A stretch of DNA of 64,000 bases from Vandiemenella viatica (GCA_031002005.1 JARYHS010006964.1:2170001-2234000), one strand, 5' to 3'. Counted from the first letter of the stretch, positions 49,277 through 60,411 are shown. The notes: generated by a model from the letters alone, not told the origin. Program-made: numbers and translations.

Positions 49277-49829
49277 GTTTTAAACCCGGGTCGCATCTAC
49301 AGACACCGTACATATCTTTCCTACAGCCGTATTCGCATCTACCGCGCGTGAGTGGAGCGTGTCCGTGCAGACTCGTGCCGGCACCGCCAGCACTGTAGCA
49401 AAGGGAGCGTCCATTAATTACTTGAGGTAAAATAAAAGGGGGTCAGGCGAAATCTCACCAATTAGGGGAGGGAGAAGGTGTCGCCTGAAATCTCACGGGA
49501 GCATTTGAAATTCTTGAAGGACAGTAGAGCTTTAAAAAAAATGTCCACAAACTACGCGGATATCGACTTTAAGGGGGTATAAGGTCTAGAACCGGGGGGG
49601 GGGGGTATAACCACCCTCGGAAGCAGGAGAGCTAAAAAAAAAGGGTCTCAAAAAACGGCGATGTCGATTAGCAGTGCGGAAGGGGGAGGGGGGTCCTGTC
49701 AAAATCACATCTTGGGGGGTCTGGAATCCCAGACAAACACCTCACGTATTTAATGGACACCCCACAGAATGTTCTGTCTGCGCGGCACGTGTTAGTGAGT
49801 CTGTGTGGTTAGTATGAATGCAGTATTAA
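49277..49829. mobile_element. Terminal-inverted-repeat element E2, same family as E1, with a nested MITE
   Basis: The left 115 bases (49277-49391) are the inverse of the right end of E1: 48975-49046 and 49321-49391 match at roughly 85-90% over 71 bases. The right end near 49826 (minus TTAATACTGCATTCATACTA) resembles the left. A MITE at 49403-49763 interrupts it. Confidence 0.6.
49403..49763. mobile_element. MITE nested in E2 (361 bp)
   Basis: Ends GGGAGCGTCCATTAATTACT and, on the minus strand, GGGGTGTCCATTAAATACG. The interior is rich in G runs and poly-A. E1 at 48945-48990 shows the corresponding uninterrupted sequence (ACATTCTTTCCGACAATGCT). The flanks do not show a clear target duplication. 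End motif is related to family M. Confidence 0.65.
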
Positions 49830-51398
49830 GGTCCGCGCTCACTACGGCGGGCCACATCGCATCGCGTCGCATCGCAGAAATGCGTCTGCAATCGCTTACA
49901 CTAGTTCTAATGGGGTAACGCACACCACAGGCGGGTCGAGTCGGGGCGGGGCGGGCCGCGTCGCGTCGCACGGCCGGATCGCTTGGCCAGCTCTGCGTAT
50001 TTTTCCGCCTGTGCGCCTCGATGCGCTAAGTCACGACCGGGTTTGCGATAGGAGCTCCAACAGCACTGACTGACTTTTGTAACTTGTGTGTTCCTAATTC
50101 CGTGAATTAACTACATTACTTCAACAAAATTAGCTGCAAATTTGCACGCAGGATGGTGGATGATTTCTGAAAAAATATAAGTAATTACAATCTGAAAATT
50201 TAACTTCTTTACGAAATTTAATAAAGATCAAAAAATTTCTAGCTCATGCTCACTTGTTCTTTGCTTGTTTGTTTTAACTTAAACTATTCAAACGTAATGG
50301 ATGAAGAGTACTGCATCTCATTAGTAATGACTTTCAAAGAGTTTTATGATTTACAAGACGCAAAATATATATATATTTGAGAGGAAATAGGAAACTATTT
50401 AAAACAACCAGGTATAATGTCATGTTTCGTATTTTATTTTTTGTTAATTTTACGTGTGTATTATAATTTTCTATCACTTTCTTAAAATTCCGCTTCTAAA
50501 GCTTTGTGTTAACAATTAACCTAATTGTTTAAAAATATTTTGTGAAATTATTCTAAATCTTAATGATTCCTGATGTAACCTAGAAACCTGTGTAAGTCAA
50601 CCTGTTGAAATTTCTTTGTTTGTCATTTTCGTTCTTACTTTCTGCAACCCAATTCAAATGTTGTTAATCAAAAGGTTGTGAATGCAGCACGTGGCTAGGC
50701 TAGTATTACTTTATTTATCTTATTAGGTAACACCGACATTCTTCTTTCACAGATTTGAAACCTTCTACCTATAACACCAAAGAAGTTATCGATCACCCTC
50801 CATAGTTTATTGAGTCTGTAATAGAAAGTTCGTTTCTCTTCATTTCATTTTCTCTGATATTCTGAAATAGGCCTCATCTCGAAAGGGGAAAAGCTTCATT
50901 TACTACTGTTACATACTGCATTTTATCTCACTTGTCAACGTTAAAATTCAGTTTTCCTGCAGCCATTGCCTCACCTAAATTGTTGTAGCTAAATGTTTTG
51001 CCATCTTAATTTTTTTTCCAATCCTCCTGCGACCAAAATACAACTGCAACTGAAAGGGCTATTAAAACCATGAAAAACATTCATTTTTCTGCATTAAAAA
51101 TAAAGATAACCGCAATTCTGTAGAACTTTTGTAACATGTTTGCCATATAATGTGCCTAAGAAATGCGGAAAATTCCTTTTCACATTAAACCCATTCCCTT
51201 TTCTGCTTAATTTTTTTCAATGAATATATAAAAATAAGAGCCCTTTGTCTGATGTGTCCATTTGTAGTGCAGAAGCGGCTGAGTAATCTTCGAGAACGGA
51301 AGGCGGTGACAAAAGAAATACGACTCGCTGCGTCCAGATGTGCGTTGCAGCATTTTCGCTCAATGCGATGCGGCGCGGCCTAGTGAGCGCGGACCTTA
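49827..51398 (+). mobile_element. Terminal-inverted-repeat element with MADF scrap, probably Harbinger-like
   Basis: Ends TAAGGTCCGCGCTCACTA are identical for 18 bases on both strands and similar for about 40 (CGCATCGCATCG region). Length 1.57 kb. Subterminal sequence is CpG-rich while the interior is AT-rich. The interior carries a MADF-like fragment (separate entry). No DDE transposase visible. Confidence 0.75.
50297..50420 (+). pseudogene. MADF-like fragment
   Basis: From ATG at 50297: MDEEYCISLVMTFKEFYDLQ and DAKYIYI, a stop, then in the same frame EEIGNYLKQPGIM. This follows the start of a MADF domain (xLVxxxPxLYDxxxxxY...W..I...L). The Trp is missing. Short, so confidence is modest. 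Confidence 0.4.
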
Positions 51399-51450
51399 GT
51401 GAGCGTGGTGGCAGAGCCGCTACGCTCCGGCCTCGAATGCGAGTTCAATG
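51399..51450 (+). repeat. tRNA-like head fragment
   Basis: GTGGTGGCAGAGCCGCTACG followed by CTCGAATGCGAGTTCAATG has A- and B-box-like words. Likely a SINE head remnant. Confidence 0.35.
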
Positions 51451-52787
51451 AGAAAACACAAACCTTCTGTAGAGTTATACAGTGACTGACAGATTTTTTA
51501 ATCGGCTGAAAAATTTCATCTTTCGGTGGAGTTATCCTACACAGATTCAATTATAGACGCAGACTATCTCTTAGACGAGAAATTTGCCGTTAAGTTGATC
51601 GCTACTAATTACTGTTTGAATTGTTCCAGGGTTGTGTGAAGCTAAATTCACCAAGTTTTCGTGTGTTTCGCCTTTTTTTCTCATACTTTGCCGTGGCGCA
51701 GGTATTTACATTGTTCTGTAGTTTCCGAAACAGTGTTTGAATTTGACATTGTGTCGTCTGCTGTTTGTATTTTTATATCAGTGTGACGTAATTTATATAT
51801 GGCTGGTTCCTTCGACTCTAGTTGGCATTTTACTGTAAAAATACAATCACTTTGAAATTTTATTTATTACAGTTATTAAAACTTCACTTTTTTCTATCAC
51901 TGCAGTCGGTACTTAGCACATACAGCTGTTTCTCGTAGTTCAACCACAGAGTGCTGTCGTCAAAGGTTAGTTCAGGAGGGCGCTAATGACCTCCCTGTCG
52001 ACGCGTCCTAAAACTACAACAACAACAATGGAGACTCCAGCTGTAGTCCTTATGTGATTCCATTTCAACTAACGACGATTTCCTTTCTTATTGTTTGAGA
52101 CAAATTCGTGATTTTTTATATTAGTCTTCACCCGCTACGGTAACAACAATATTTTTTTTAATGATTCCTCAGACTTCCGCGGACATCTTTGTTCATGATT
52201 AATTGACTTTCGGGTTATGCCGCGTTGTTTATTTCATTACCTGAGCTCTCGGCTGGTATCCCTGTTTTTGTTTATTTGTAATGTCGAATGTTATTGAGTC
52301 AATTTCCTTCTTTGTAAAATTGTGTCTAATATAACCATTGGATAGAGTATAACCACGTAATGGCTACATATCTGTTGATTCCTATTTATTTATAGCCTGA
52401 TGATTAGTGGAGGCTCGCCCACACTCTGGGTTGCTCCAACCTATATTCAGGTTGTATGTTAATGTTTATTTTTAGCCTTCTTATTGCTTTCTTGACGCCT
52501 CAGTAATTACTGATCAGTTATAACTCATTGATTCCACGGTGTGATTTTTCATTTATGTAATTTTCTAAACTGCATCATTATTTTCACTTATTGTATCTTA
52601 CATGCTAATATTAGGACAGCGTTCCTTAAACTTTTCGAGTTAGGGCATCATGTGTTACCGGTAACGTTTCCTATTATTCGAACGTAGTGTGCCAACAGCA
52701 CAGGTCCACAATCACACAGAATATTAAGAGAACGGAAGATAAAATATTCGCCTCTGAATTAAACCTTTTAAAAAAAATTTAACGTGG
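51451..52787. other. No feature recognised
   Basis: Non-coding. No inverted-repeat ends found. Confidence 0.4.
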
Positions 52788-52935
52788 GTTTGAATCCCTG
52801 TACGTCATCCATATTACGGTTTTCTATGGTTTCCGAAATAACTGCGAGTTCATGCAAGTGGCCAAGGGTGAATTCCATCGTCTCCATCCTTTTGCGTCTC
52901 TATGACATTGACTGGGTCAAAACATCGTTCAAAAG
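52788..52935 (+). repeat. SINE variant, decayed
   Basis: CGTGGGTTTGAATCCCTGTA (B box) followed by CTATGGTTTCCGAAATAACT parallels the main SINE head and body; the rest is diverged. Confidence 0.5.
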
Positions 52936-53094
52936 GAACTAGGTTATCCTTTAATATTCGGCAACTATTGTCTTATTGTGCAACTTTTTATTTGTCCGAA
53001 AATCTAGGTACTACTCGCCAGATTACGAAATAGGCCTACTTAGAAATTTTTTCTACAGTCTGAAATTAAACTTTTTTGTTTTCTGTTTTTGCTT

Positions 53095-53325
53095 GTGATT
53101 TTACACCTCGTTGATATTGAGGTCGTTAGAGTCTGAAAATAACTTGGAGCTATGAGGGAAGGAATTCAGCCATGGCCTTTTGAAGGAAGCATCCTGGCAT
53201 TCGCCTGGAGTGATTTGGGGAAACCATGGAAAACACAAATTTGGATGCCCAGACGGTCGAACACGCGTCCTTCCGAATCCAAGGGCAAAGCGTTACCGCT
53301 TATCCACCACGCTCAGTGATATAAA
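53095..53325 (-). repeat. tRNA-derived SINE copy
   Basis: All parts in order on the minus strand: head CGTGGTGGATAAGCGGTAAC, body CCATGGTTTCCCCAAATCAC, tail with CAACGAGGTGTAAAATC. B box is altered. Confidence 0.85.
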
Positions 53326-53623
53326 ATGATTGTTTCATTATATGACAATGTATTTTACTTATAATTACAAGAATAATTGTGCACAGTCAATTTCCACAAT
53401 GTCAAAACAAAAGTATTGTATATCTATTCACTCCGAATAAACACTCCCTGACGTGGATAAGTATTTCGCTGTAAGCGTTGTCAGACACGTAAATTAATCT
53501 CTTCTTGCTTGCCACCAAGTGTATGTATTATCACGACATGATATACAGTAGTGGGTCGATAATTCGAAGGTCAGTAATCCGAAACTCCAATTATCCGAAC
53601 AATTTTTTAAAAAAATATGTTTT

Positions 53624-53642
53624 ATCTCTCTCTCTCTCTTTC

Positions 53643-53675
<33 letters not shown>

Positions 53676-53725
53676 CTCTTTCTCTCTTTCTCTCTTTCTC
53701 TTTCTCTCTCTTTCTCTCTCCCCCC
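53624..53725. repeat. CT-rich microsatellite
   Basis: Irregular (TCTC)n/(TTTCTC)n tract followed by CCCCCC. ORFs across it are low-complexity. Confidence 0.95.
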
Positions 53726-53937
53726 TCTTTTTTTTGAGAACTGTGCGCTATTTTACAGAAATGTCAACATTGTATCTATTTACTTTACACTTGTTTTGTT
53801 CGTAAATTCCGCTAACGAAGTATCTGGTACTGTTCAATGAGTTTTACAGCTTAAGTTCGTTATTGTGTCATTGCCGCCATATCCTCCTGACCAATCGCAC
53901 ACTGGTTATGGTGTTGAATTTTTGTTGTAACCGCTTA

Positions 53938-54262
53938 GGGAGCGTCCATAAACCACGTAGCTCCATCTTGGCCTCCTGTGAACCCCCCTCCCACCCGCAC
54001 GTAGCTTTTTTCCCTTTTGATTCCAGAAGACTGTTTTCATCTGTCAGACTATTGTAAATTACATACGGAGATAATTAATTAAGGGAAATAAATATCCACA
54101 TGTGTTCTGTTCTTCATTTTAACTGTAAAAAATGTTATGAAAGGAAAGCTATGGTACGTGGCATGGCTCGGGCCCCCCTCCCCCCACGTAGCCCAGCGTA
54201 GCCTTCCAGCCAACACCTCCTCTCCCGCCCTGGACCGAGCCACGTAGATAGTGCACGCTCTC
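53938..54262 (+). mobile_element. TTA-flanked MITE, family M, copy 2 (325 bp), nested
   Basis: Ends GGGAGCGTCCATAAACCACG and (minus) GAGAGCGTGCACTATCTACG, flanked by TTA at 53935-53937 and 54263-54265. Interior shared with copies 3 and 4 (AGAAGACTGTTTTCATCTGT, GTAAATTACATACGGAGATA). It lies inside the pogo-like element, so it is the younger insertion. Confidence 0.85.
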
Positions 54263-54405
54263 TTAGCTACAACAATATTCTTCCAGTGTGCAGGTAGATT
54301 TGAGTTATCTGAAATCTGCTGTGTTTGTCCCGAACCTTTGTTTGAGTCGTTGTGTTGGCGAATACTGTGGTTTTTAGTGTCTTGTACCAACATTATACGC
54401 TTATA

Positions 54406-54525
54406 ATGGCTTTGTCTTCATCTTCTAAAAGGAAGCATGAGTTACTGCAAAATGAATCAGAAGAAATTAAGAGACTTTCTTTCCTTGGGATGTGTAAAAT
54501 TATAAAGTACCTTATGAAATTTTAA
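54406..54525 (+). pseudogene. pogo/jerky-like transposase N-terminus
   Basis: 40 codons, MALSSSSKRKHELLQN then SEEIKRLSFLG, similar in layout to the start of CENP-B-type helix-turn-helix proteins; stops at 54523-54525. The rest of the gene is absent. Confidence 0.45.
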
Positions 54526-54699
54526 AGGCAATATAAAAACTATGTTAACCGAAACTAAACAAATCTAAAATCCAAACAAATCGATAATCCGATCCACACT
54601 CAGTACCAGTTTGTTCGAATTTTAGTCGCTCTATTGTATTCTTAACATTTAAATAATCAGCAATTACAATAGCAACTGTATTATTTTTTTAAATTTTTT

Positions 54700-54928
54700 T
54701 AACTGCTTTACGTCTCTCAACAGCGAGGTCTTTAGAGACGGGAAAAGATGGGGGCAAGGAATGGGAAGGAATTCGGCCATGGCCTTTTTAAGGAAGCATC
54801 CCGGCATTTGCCTGGAGTGATTTGGGAAACCATGGAAAACCCAAATCTTGATGCCCGGACGGGGATTCGAACCGCTTTCCTCCCAAATGCGAGGGCAGAA
54901 CGCTATCTGTTACACCACCACGGTCGGT
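54700..54928 (-). repeat. tRNA-derived SINE copy, well preserved
   Basis: Minus-strand order: head with GGTTCGAATCCCCG (B box), body CCATGGTTTCCCAAATCAC, tail GTTGAGAGACGTAAAGC. Among the best copies in the window. Confidence 0.88.
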
Positions 54929-55189
54929 TTCTTTCGATGTCCCAGTATTAATCATATTTTTCCTATTCAACAATCTCTTCGAAGCAATCCATGGAAACTG
55001 AGTGAGTACTTGGATATCTTGGACTGAACTGGGGACTAATTTCCGTTGCCGTCGCTGCTTCTATCATAATTATTGTAACTTAAGGCCATCGATCAAAATA
55101 TACGTGCACAACAACACAGATTTTGGCACAAAACAAGCGAATACTTTTGCCGATTATTCGGCTATTCGTCTAGGAGATCTGAAAACCGA

Positions 55190-55414
55190 GCGTGGTTGGT
55201 GAGCGTTTAACTCTATGGCCTCGCTTTCGGGAGGAACCGAGTTCGAATCCCCATCCGGGCATCCAAGTGTAGGTTTTCCATGATTTCCCCAAATCAATCC
55301 AGGCGAATACCGGGATGCTTCCTTCAAGAATTCCTTCCCGTTTCTAGTCTCCAGTCCTTCCCTGTCTCTAATGACCTAAACGTCGACGAGGTATAAAGCC
55401 ATAAGAAAAAAAAA
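55190..55414 (+). repeat. tRNA-derived SINE copy with A tail
   Basis: Head GGTTGGTGAGCGTTTAAC, B box GAGTTCGAATCCCC, body GATTTCCCCAAATCAATCC, tail GTCGACGAGGTATAAAGCC then A10. Confidence 0.88.
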
Positions 55415-55510
55415 AGGTCTGAAGTATATTCGGTGTGTGGTTGAATTCACTATTCGTTGCAAGTCAGTTTCCCTATCGCCGGATACCGGTACACTATGTC
55501 AGGTTCTTTA

Positions 55511-55898
55511 GGGAGCGTCCAAAAACCACATAGCATTATTTTGGCCTCCTGTTACAACCCCCTCTCCAACCCCTCCACTAAACCCCACTTGGCTTTTGCC
55601 TCCCCTCCTTTCCCCGCGTAGCACGTACCTTTTTTCCCTATTGAATCTGGAGAAGATATTTTGTACTATCTTCTCTTATCAGAATATCGTAATTTACATA
55701 CAGAGATAATTAAATGACGGAAATACATATTAACATGCTGATGTGAGTTTTGTACCTCATTTTAACTGTGACAAATAATATGAATGCATAGCTACGTGGC
55801 CTGGCGCGGAACCCACCTCCCCCCATACTGAGCTTAGCTTTCTTTACAGCCAACCCCTCCGCCTTCTAGATAGAGCCACGTAGTTTATGAACACTTCC
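55511..55898 (+). mobile_element. TTA-flanked MITE, family M, copy 3 (388 bp)
   Basis: Ends GGGAGCGTCCAAAAACCACA and (minus) GGAAGTGTTCATAAACTACG, flanked by TTA at 55508-55510 and 55899-55901. Interior shares GTAATTTACATACAGAGATA with copy 2. Confidence 0.85.
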
Positions 55899-56269
55899 TT
55901 ATGAGCTGGAAGCGCGTGGCAGAGTTCTCGCTACACCACCTCCAGCGTGTCGGCCGAGCAACAACGAAGTTTCCTTTCGTCGGCCACTAAGAGCTAAAAT
56001 GAAATCAGCAGGAACGATGTTAAACGTCCAGACGTAAGTTTCGTAATATAAGATAATTCATGTATTGTTTATAGCAGATGTATCAAACCAGTTTCGACTG
56101 ACGACAGCCAAAAATAAAAATAAAAATAAAATTAAAAATAAAATAATCAACTAACAGCATGAAGCATATTAATAAAAATCGAACATTTGAAACATCAAAA
56201 AAGTTTAAAGCTGAAATAAATTAATAGTGACCCATCCCAAAGCGACTAGGTTAAAAAGGCGCATTTTGG

Positions 56270-56560
56270 TTGTAATGGCCTGTTGATAGGGTTTCTATCA
56301 GTTGCTCATTTCACCGCCCCTATTATAGCCACCTTAATCGAACCTGGTAGTCCTACCGCGTAAAGGGGACTTACAGTTTAAAGTGGAAACCGATCCATGG
56401 AAGCTTTATGGCATACATCACATCACGCAGCTAGCTATGCCAGAGGTGAAGGTCGGGTAAAGGGTCTTTGAAAATCCCCGCCGAGATAAGGATTCAAAGT
56501 GGGGAAATGTCAAACTCTAGTCATACCCCTTAACCACTGAAAACCCAGACCGCTCTCAAA
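56270..56560 (-). repeat. Possible SINE of another family
   Basis: On the minus strand TCAGTGGTTAAGGGGTATGA and, downstream, CACTTTGAATCC are plausible A- and B-box words, followed by GGCGGGGATTTTC and a unique body. No second copy seen. Confidence 0.35.
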
Positions 56561-57177
56561 GCCACCACAAATGGGTAAACGCAAAGACTCGAATATTTAT
56601 GACAATTGTCGTGTTTTGTTTGACTTTTCGCTATTTTCGAGACTGCCATTGCGTCATTTTTGCTAGTCTTGATTTTCTCAACAATGTATTACGTGTATCT
56701 GCACTGTGACGTCAGCTCTTGACACCCATCACAACTGAGCTGAGACCTGTTAGCTGTGGCCATTTCCTTCCTGTTGCCGATACAAATAGCAAATTCACTG
56801 TTTAATTTATCTGAACTAGTCGTTATTGTATTCTTTATTAGTTTCCCTAAATTAATTTAAGGCAATGCAATTCGGATTGTATAACGCTTTTGTTGAGCGA
56901 TCATTTATAGTTTTGTTATATGCTGCTTCTTCTGGATTTTTATTACTGTACCGTTGGATCATTTTAAAAATAATTTTATTATCCACTACCTTGGTAAAGA
57001 TTCTCTCATGATTATGTTCTCAATTCCAATCAAGCAACAATACGTCTTATTTATTTTCAGTGGGGTATCGGTAAATTGAGTTCACATCTTTGGATCGTAC
57101 ATGGCATTACTTTCTGAAAAATTGGTGCTATGGTTGCTTCGACAAATCTTGTTTTTATTTTTATTTGTTTTCCTCTC
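56561..57177. other. No feature recognised
   Basis: Non-coding. Confidence 0.4.
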
Positions 57178-57185
57178 GGTGTGTC

Positions 57186-57424
57186 CAGGGCTAGGCGGCT
57201 CCCTAGCGCGCGTCAGAGGGCCCACGGGCTCTCAGGGCAAATGGGCGACTTTTTCTTAGCTAGGGCGACTTTTTCGTAGCTAGGGCGACTTTTTCTTAGC
57301 TAGGGCGACTTTTCCTTAGCTAGGGCACATTAGACTTGGCAGAGCCATAAAAAAAAGGTCGCCCATCTAGCATGAGGGCCCAAAATAATATTTTGCATCG
57401 TGGCCCTTGTTGACTACGCTGCTG
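57186..57424. mobile_element. hAT-type MITE, 239 bp, perfect 8-bp target duplication
   Basis: The element starts CAGGGCTAGGCGG and ends, read on minus, CAGCAGCGTAGTC. It is flanked on both sides by GGTGTGTC (57178-57185, 57425-57432), an exact 8-bp duplication typical of hAT. Inside, GGGCCC...ATGGGCGAC words occur as an inverted pair (57217-57250 and 57360-57381). Four 20-bp tandem units lie between them. Confidence 0.85.
57243..57322 (+). repeat. Four tandem 20-bp units
   Basis: Unit GGGCGACTTTTTCTTAGCTA repeats four times with one or no changes per copy, followed by a partial fifth (GGGC). Confidence 0.95.
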
Positions 57425-57432
57425 GGTGTGTC

Positions 57433-58357
57433 GTTCACATCCAACATAAGATCATTATGACGATCTGTATTATCGATGGAAAGTTGTTTGAGTTTTATTA
57501 TTTGTAACGCTTTATGCTGCTGACAGCTGTCACTCCTCCATGGTTTATGTACTCTGGCAGGGTCACACCGTCTTCACAGTTCGCACCATTTCATACTGGA
57601 ATGGTCGCGTGCATTAAATGTATAGTCCACTCAAGTCATTTCTGAAGGGACTTTTCAGAGCGCGACATTAGTAGCAAGCACAGGAACTTGCTCTCTGTTT
57701 TAAATTCTTAAATTTCAATTATTCTCAACAACAAGTACAGTTTGCATTGTTTCAAATTTCGTCGGAGCCATAGGAAATATTTCCTTCCGATAATATTGAT
57801 GTATATCAAATAAAAGTAACAACCTGCGGACTGACAAAATGTTTGAATATTCCGTTTTATTCAACGATTAGTGGAAGTTCCACTCGAAAAACCACAAAAA
57901 TACCCCCCCCCCTTTTTCCCGCTCCATTTCCAAAATTACTGATCTGAAAATTCTTTTAATGTTCGGTCGGATCATATTCACAAAATAAATAAATGAATGT
58001 TTTTTTGACCGGTTTTATACTTAAGCAAATATTTTTATTTTCGTCAAGCAACTTTTCATTCTATAGAGAATTCCATGAATGCTGTGATAAAAATGTCTTG
58101 AAAATAGCTTTTTTAAATTTTTTCAAATTTATCTAATTCAAGAATTAATTTTTCTCAGATGAATTTTGTTTTGTCTTAGTCATATGCACGAAGTTTTGTC
58201 AAGCTTTTTCAATCCGAGGATCATTGTTAGCCAATAATAATAATTCTATTGAGTACTAACGTGTATATGACAAATCTTTGATTTATGTGTATACCACCAA
58301 GCAAACCCACCAATATTATTCTTATCGGCTCGTACCGCGGTCTTTATAACTAAGCAT
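57433..58357. other. No feature recognised
   Basis: Non-coding, with a C10 run at 57903. Confidence 0.4.
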
Positions 58358-58545
58358 CGAGTGTGGTGGGTGAGCGGTAACGCTCTGACCTCGCATTCCA
58401 GAGGACGTGGGTTCGAATCCCCGTCCAGATATCTTGATTTGGGTATTTCATGGTTTCCGAAAATCACTCTGGGTGAATGCTAGGATGGTTCCTCCAAAAG
58501 CCATGGCCGAATTCATTCCCATTCCTTTTTCTCGGTCGCTAGAAT
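58358..58545 (+). repeat. tRNA-derived SINE copy, best-preserved head, tail truncated
   Basis: GGTGGGTGAGCGGTAACGC (A-box region) and GTGGGTTCGAATCCCCG (perfect B box) 39 bases on, body CATGGTTTCCGAAAATCAC, then GCCATGGCCGAATTC; the tail after about 58540 is lost. Confidence 0.88.
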
Positions 58546-58735
58546 TAATTTTTTAATGTTTTGCCTGCGGACCAACTGTAGCACAGGTTGGGAGTCGCTG
58601 CTCCAAACCATTTGAAAGAAAAATTCACAAACCGCATGGGGAACTGTTTTTTAAAAATCACTCGTTATTAATTGTTTGCAGTGTGCAGTATGTGTTGTTG
58701 ACATTTAACGCTCGCAGGTAAATTTGACGCTAGTT

Positions 58736-60411
58736 TTAAAGGCCCATTTAGACGACCCGTTCCCGATCACCCTGTCCCCTTCCCGTTCCCTATATCACTT
58801 TGCTCCCGTCGACAGAGTGTTGCATTTAGACGACCCGTCGGCCGGCCCGATCTGGTACTACCGTACTAGCGGCCTACCACCACGCGTATATCCCGTCTTC
58901 CTCTGAAATTTGTACTTTCCATTTAATAGTAATAAAATTAGTTACACATTTTTTTAATTTTCTAATATTTAAATTAAATATGTATGGTCCGATATTTATC
59001 AAAACCACAGATTCTTTGTGTAACCCCGACTGCTTGACATTGTGCGAAAAGACTAAGAAAAAGTCTTGCGCCAAGCAATTATGTTTACAAAAGGCATACG
59101 TTCAGTCACAGTTTTAGATGTTGTTCGATGGTGAAGATTTCCGGAATTTCGTGCGTATGACACATGAAATGCCTCATTTCCTGCGTCTTTTTATGATAGA
59201 GGGAATATGAGGATAGGGTTGCCAATCATACTTTATTATGAAGTATCATACTTTATTCTTTTTCCTACCAATAAAATACGTGTTACTGAACGTCGTTCTG
59301 CTAGTTTCACATCCTGTAAGAAAATGTGCATATCGGCCAGTGATTTTTTGTTTGCTCGCCTCCTTTGATCGCAGTCGAGGCAATAATAGCGAATCATTCA
59401 TATTGTTGTACTCAAGTCGACTCGTGTCCGCTCGCCGTTATTTCTGAATGGAAGAGTGGATTGATAAGTGGAGAATTTGAGATTTCTTCAATTTCTCGTC
59501 GTTTTCAGGTTGGAGTTTTCAAATGCATTTTTGTCTTTTACATTGTTTAAAATGGTAAGTAGGCCTAATTCAGATTGTGTTTGCGATACTGATAATTGAT
59601 CCACCAGTAACTCCAAAGGAAACAAAACTGAAGAAACCTAAAAAAATTCAAAAACATATTGTGCGAGAGAATATGTAACTGGATAAGAAGGGATCTCAAA
59701 ATAAATTCTTTGCGAATTGCATTATCTGCTCAGTGGGTTTTACTGTTACGTCACCTGGTACTTGACAGTTAAGTCAGTCAATAATTTTGGCAAAATATAC
59801 AATTCAATTAATTTCCAAACGACATGTTAGTGCTTATGACGGAACGAAATAAAAGCAAGATGGTGGGAAGGCAGAACAGAGCGTCCTTAAATTTTTTAAA
59901 AAAAGAGTTTTCATTTATTTATGGTACTAAATTTAGAATTTGACTCTAGCTGTATCACTTTGAAATGGAACAAAAAATTAATAGCTGGTCCCATAAGCCC
60001 GAAAATATATATATTCGTCCTCTTTAAAAGACAAAAATACTTTTTTTTTAAATTAGTTGGCAACCCTATATGAGGTGCTCCATAAAAATTTGTGGGTCTT
60101 GTATACTTCCAGCAACTTTGTCATTACTTCTTTTTCTTGATTATCGGATATATCCGTCTCAAAATAATAGAAAATGGGGAACCACGCAGTGTTAGCACTT
60201 TACACGGCCCATTTTCAGTGCTGAGTGGTGGGGGCTCGACTTACCCCTCCCTTTCACCCTAAATGGGATGGAAATTCCACCCGACCTCCCTGCCTGGTCT
60301 CGCGGCAAAATCGTGACCAGGAGCTCGCTTTAGACGACCCGTTTTCAGGGCCCAAGGGGCGTGGCCACGATTTAGGGAGACCAGGTCGGGTCGTCTGAAT
60401 GGGCCTTTATT
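58736..60411. mobile_element. Terminal-inverted-repeat element E3 (1.68 kb) with nested hAT
   Basis: Left AAAGGCCCATTTAGACGACC and right (minus) AAAGGCCCATTCAGACGACC match at 19 of 20. TTTAGACGACCCG recurs inside at 58825 and 60332. The target duplication is unclear. No coding region of its own recognised. A hAT remnant is nested at 59214-60068. Confidence 0.75.
59214..60068 (+). mobile_element. hAT remnant nested in E3, 7/8-bp target duplication
   Basis: Ends TAGGGTTGCCAA and (minus) TAGGGTTGCCAA match exactly for 12 bases; flanks TATGAGGA (59206-59213) and TATGAGGT (60069-60076) differ at one base. At 59685-59910 the plus strand reads NKFFANCIICSVGFTV, a broken stretch, then KRHVSAYDGTK and SVLKFFKK, like the CxxC...H...FF region of hAT-associated fingers. 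The transposase body is deleted. Confidence 0.82.

Larger units (their letters stand above)
53546..54603 (+). mobile_element. pogo-like transposon remnant with nested MITE
   Basis: Left end CAGTAGTGGGTCGATAATTC and right end (minus) CTGAGTGTGGATCGGATTAT are both flanked by TA (53544-53545, 54604-54605). The interior has a CENP-B/jerky-like N-terminus (MALSSSSKRKHELLQN, then EEIKRL) at 54406-54525, ending early. The TA site and basic-coil start fit pogo/Tigger-type elements. A 325-bp MITE (53938-54262) sits inside it. Confidence 0.65.

Noticed and set aside
53505..53840. 111-codon ORF rich in Leu/Ser/Phe
   Set aside because: Translation of a CT microsatellite.
57243..57322. CRISPR-like or regulatory tandem array
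   Set aside because: Units are contiguous with no spacers and sit inside a MITE with its own target duplication, in a eukaryotic genome.
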